This document shows, piece after piece, positions 5,741-7,652 of a DNA stretch of 7,652 bases. The translations under genes were made by a program, and so were the position numbers. Position 1 is the first letter of the stretch, and every line of letters begins with the position of its first letter. The stretch is from Alphaproteobacteria bacterium (GTDB lineage Bacteria > Pseudomonadota > Alphaproteobacteria > Rhizobiales > Xanthobacteraceae). The notes under the pieces are model-generated. The model worked only from the letters and a program-made list of their open reading frames with translations, made no database searches and was not told the origin of the DNA. The stretch is from NCBI GenBank assembly GCA_005884855.1, contig VAZS01000159.1, forward strand, positions 1 through 7,652, given 5' to 3'.

Positions 5741-5769
5741 GATTGGAGTTATCTTATCTTAAGCCAATC
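5741..5769. promoter_or_regulatory. Inverted repeat with a TTATC tandem in the divergent intergenic region
   Basis: GATTGG (5741-5746) and CCAATC (5764-5769) are perfect inverse copies flanking an AT-rich core that contains TTATCTTATCTTAAG (5749-5763). The site lies between the divergent transporter pseudogene and malonyl-CoA decarboxylase gene, so it could be an operator for either. Malonate genes in rhizobia are often under a GntR-type repressor, but I cannot match this to a known operator. Confidence 0.3.
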
Positions 5770-5848
5770 GCTCACGCGCGCTTGATTGTGATCGGGGTTG
5801 GGCTAAATCCTGTGTAAGATTCGGCTGGATCTGGATTTCGACCCCTAC

Positions 5849-7204
5849 ATGAGCAGCAACGCCTTTTTCTCGGACCTTCTCACCTCGATTTCCGAGCGCG
5901 GCCGAACACTGCTCCGGCGCGCAGGCCCCTCCGAGCCAAAGCGGGATGGGGCCGAGCTGATCTCATTATGCGAGGCGCTGGTGTCAGGCCGGGGCGAGGC
6001 CTCCGGCACTGCGATAGCGGGCGAGATTCTCGACCGATACCGCCATCTCAACGACGCCCAGCGGCTGGCATTCTTCGAGGCGCTGACCCGCGACTTCGGT
6101 CCGGACCGGGAAAAGCTCGCCCGTGCGATAGAGAGCTGGCGCGCGCGGAGAAGCGACGAAGACGCCAGCGATCTTCATTTCGCTTCCGAGCCGCGGCGGC
6201 AGGAACTGGTTCGGCGGCTGAACCGAGCCCCGGGCGGCACCAGCGACCTGGTGGCAATGCGCGCCGATTTGCTGCGGCTGATGAACGGCCACCGCGAACT
6301 CGCCGCGCTGGACCGCGACGTGTCCCATTTGCTGTCATCATGGTTCAACAGGGGGTTCCTCGTGCTGCGCAGGATAGATTGGTCGACGCCGGCGAACATC
6401 CTGGAGCAGATCATCCGGTACGAGGCAGTGCATGAAATCCGCGACTGGGACGACCTGCGCCGCCGAATCGACCCGATCGACCGGCGCTGCTACGCATTCT
6501 TCCATCCGGCCCTGGTTGACGAGCCCCTGATCTTCGTCGAGGTGGCGCTGACGGAATCCATTCCTGGCGCGATCGCGCCGCTGCTTGCTGAGGACCGGCA
6601 ACTGGTTCCGACCGAACGCGCCCGCACCGCGGTATTCTACTCGATCTCCAACACGCAACGCGGGTTGGGCGGAATTTCGTTCGGCAGTTTTTTGATCAAG
6701 CAGGTCGTCGAGGAATTGCGGCGCGAATTGCCGAAGCTGGAAAATTTCGTGACGCTGTCGCCGGTACCGGACTTCATGCGATGGCTGAAGCAGGCGGATG
6801 ATGTCCCCGTCACTGAGGAGGACCGGACGCTGCTGGAAAATCTCGAGAAGCCCGACTGGTTTACCAATCCGGAATTGGCGGCGCAGCTACGTTCGGTGCT
6901 CGAGCCGCTCGCTGCGCATTATTTCCTGAAGGCGCGCACCCCGAAAGGCCGGCTGATCGATTCGGTGGCGCGCTTCCATCTCGGCAATGGCGCGCGGCTG
7001 GAGCGAATCAACTGGCTGGGCGATGTCTCCCCGAAAGGCCTGCGCGAGTCCGCAGGCATCATGGTCAACTATCTCTATCGGCTCGAGGACATCGAGAAGA
7101 ACCACGAGGCGTACGCCAACCAGGGTGAGATCGCCGCATCCCCAGCGGTGAAAAGATTGCTGAGGGGCGAAAGCCGGCGATTGCTGGACATGCGGTTGTC
7201 CTAA
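5849..7204 (+). CDS. Malonyl-CoA decarboxylase
   Basis: This 451-residue enzyme converts malonyl-CoA to acetyl-CoA and CO2 in the cytoplasm. It has the two-part layout of the family: a helical N-terminal half (about 1-150) and a GNAT-like catalytic half. Diagnostic stretches are YEAVHEIRDWDDLRRRIDP (191-209), CYAFFHPALVDEPLIFVEVA (214-233), FYSISNTQRGLGG (263-275), TLSPVPDFMRWL (302-313) and RFHLGNGARLERINWLGDVS (375-394). The serine in FYSIS and His377 in FHLGNG correspond to the Ser/His catalytic pair of human MCD. The ATG at 5849 gives the family-like start MSSNAFFSDLL, though the ribosome site is weak. In rhizobia such genes (matA) often sit with malonyl-CoA synthetase and a carrier, which are not seen here; a broken transporter is divergent to it. 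There is no frameshift or missing motif. The neighbouring tartrate enzyme fits a general dicarboxylate theme but need not be co-regulated. Confidence 0.94.
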   Translation: MSSNAFFSDLLTSISERGRTLLRRAGPSEPKRDGAELISLCEALVSGRGEASGTAIAGEILDRYRHLNDAQRLAFFEALTRDFGPDREKLARAIESWRARRSDEDASDLHFASEPRRQELVRRLNRAPGGTSDLVAMRADLLRLMNGHRELAALDRDVSHLLSSWFNRGFLVLRRIDWSTPANILEQIIRYEAVHEIRDWDDLRRRIDPIDRRCYAFFHPALVDEPLIFVEVALTESIPGAIAPLLAEDRQLVPTERARTAVFYSISNTQRGLGGISFGSFLIKQVVEELRRELPKLENFVTLSPVPDFMRWLKQADDVPVTEEDRTLLENLEKPDWFTNPELAAQLRSVLEPLAAHYFLKARTPKGRLIDSVARFHLGNGARLERINWLGDVSPKGLRESAGIMVNYLYRLEDIEKNHEAYANQGEIAASPAVKRLLRGESRRLLDMRLS

Positions 7205-7208
7205 AGGG

Positions 7209-7652
7209 TCAGGACGCCAGCGCCTTCATCTCCTTGTAGAGATCGGATTTTCCCTCAAAGCCGATGCCCGGCAACTCCGGCATGGTGATGTGACCGTTCT
7301 CGACCCGAACGCCATCGGGGAATCCACCGTATGGTTGGAACAGGTCCGGATAGCTCTCATTGCCGCCCAGACCCAGCCCGGCCGCGATGTTGAGCGACAT
7401 CTGGTGGCCGCCATGGGGAATGCAGCGGCTGGCGGACCAACCATGTGTCTTCAGGACCGCCAAAGTCCGTTGGTATTCGCACAGCCCGTAGGATAGCGCG
7501 CAATCGAATTGCAGCCAATCGCGATCCGGCCGCATCCCGCCATAGCGCAGAAGGTTGCGCGCATCCTGGTGGCTGAACAGGTTCTCGCCGGTCGCCATCG
7601 GACCGGGATAGAACTCCGCCAGCGCCGCCTGCAACTGGAAATCCAGCGGATC
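7209..7652 (-). CDS. tarD: D(-)-tartrate dehydratase, enolase superfamily (N-terminal part outside window)
   Basis: The frame runs off the right edge; 147 C-terminal residues are visible, ending in TGA at 7209. It belongs to the mandelate racemase/enolase superfamily. ATGEN (19-24 of the visible part) carries a metal-ligand glutamate, and CIPHGGHQMSLNIAAGLGLG (78-97) carries a catalytic histidine. If the full protein has 389 residues, as I recall for the Bradyrhizobium japonicum enzyme, these fall at Glu265 and His322, the metal ligand and catalytic His reported for that enzyme. The stretch GGNESYPDLFQPYGGFPDG is also as in that subfamily. The reaction would be dehydration of D-tartrate to oxaloacetate. 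The catalytic lysine and the other two metal ligands lie beyond the edge and cannot be checked. The gene converges on malonyl-CoA decarboxylase with 4 bases between stop codons. Confidence 0.8.
   Translation of the reverse strand, partial: DPLDFQLQAALAEFYPGPMATGENLFSHQDARNLLRYGGMRPDRDWLQFDCALSYGLCEYQRTLAVLKTHGWSASRCIPHGGHQMSLNIAAGLGLGGNESYPDLFQPYGGFPDGVRVENGHITMPELPGIGFEGKSDLYKEMKALAS

Overview
The window reads as high-GC alphaproteobacterial chromosome, most like Bradyrhizobium or Rhodopseudomonas. The evidence is the proteins themselves: a rhizobial-type malonyl-CoA decarboxylase, the C-terminal part of an enolase-superfamily enzyme that closely resembles the D-tartrate dehydratase described from Bradyrhizobium japonicum, and a formate/nitrite transporter next to a PP2C-phosphatase/Ser-Thr-kinase fusion. 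No rRNA, tRNA, CRISPR array or insertion sequence is visible. This assignment is from memory of families, not from a search.

Layout, left to right. (1) 1-635, plus strand: the 3' part of an unrecognised Gly/Pro/Thr/Ser-rich repeat protein. (2) 636-726: a short convergent gap with a 9-bp perfect hairpin. (3) 727-1527, minus: an exported solute-binding protein of the polar amino acid type, with no permease or ATPase genes in view; its leader has overlapping inverted repeats. (4) 1706-4241, minus: a transporter-kinase module. The formate/nitrite channel (3405-4241) is upstream and a bifunctional phosphatase/kinase with a C-terminal membrane anchor (1706-3340) is downstream. A strong intrinsic terminator fills most of the 64 bases between them. 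(5) 4242-4686: a 445-base region without a convincing gene. It carries a good sigma-54 -24/-12 match pointing at the channel gene, with a cluster of perfect dyads just upstream of it. (6) 4687-5706, minus: a major facilitator transporter pseudogene with an internal deletion and a second one-base frameshift. (7) 5849-7204, plus: malonyl-CoA decarboxylase. (8) 7209-7652, minus: the C-terminal part of a D-tartrate dehydratase, running off the window and convergent with the decarboxylase at a gap of only 4 bases.

The most interesting unit is region 4 plus 5. The sequence supports a nitrogen-type (sigma-54) promoter with a possible remote activator site, a long leader, an anion channel, a terminator or attenuator, and a membrane-anchored enzyme able in principle both to phosphorylate and to dephosphorylate. 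The reading that the kinase/phosphatase senses or gates nitrite (or formate) uptake is inference. It is supported by gene order here and by related kinase/phosphatase genes sitting beside nitrate assimilation genes in other proteobacteria such as Pseudomonas aeruginosa. The right end (malonyl-CoA decarboxylase, tartrate dehydratase) looks like ordinary dicarboxylate catabolism and is not obviously linked to the module.
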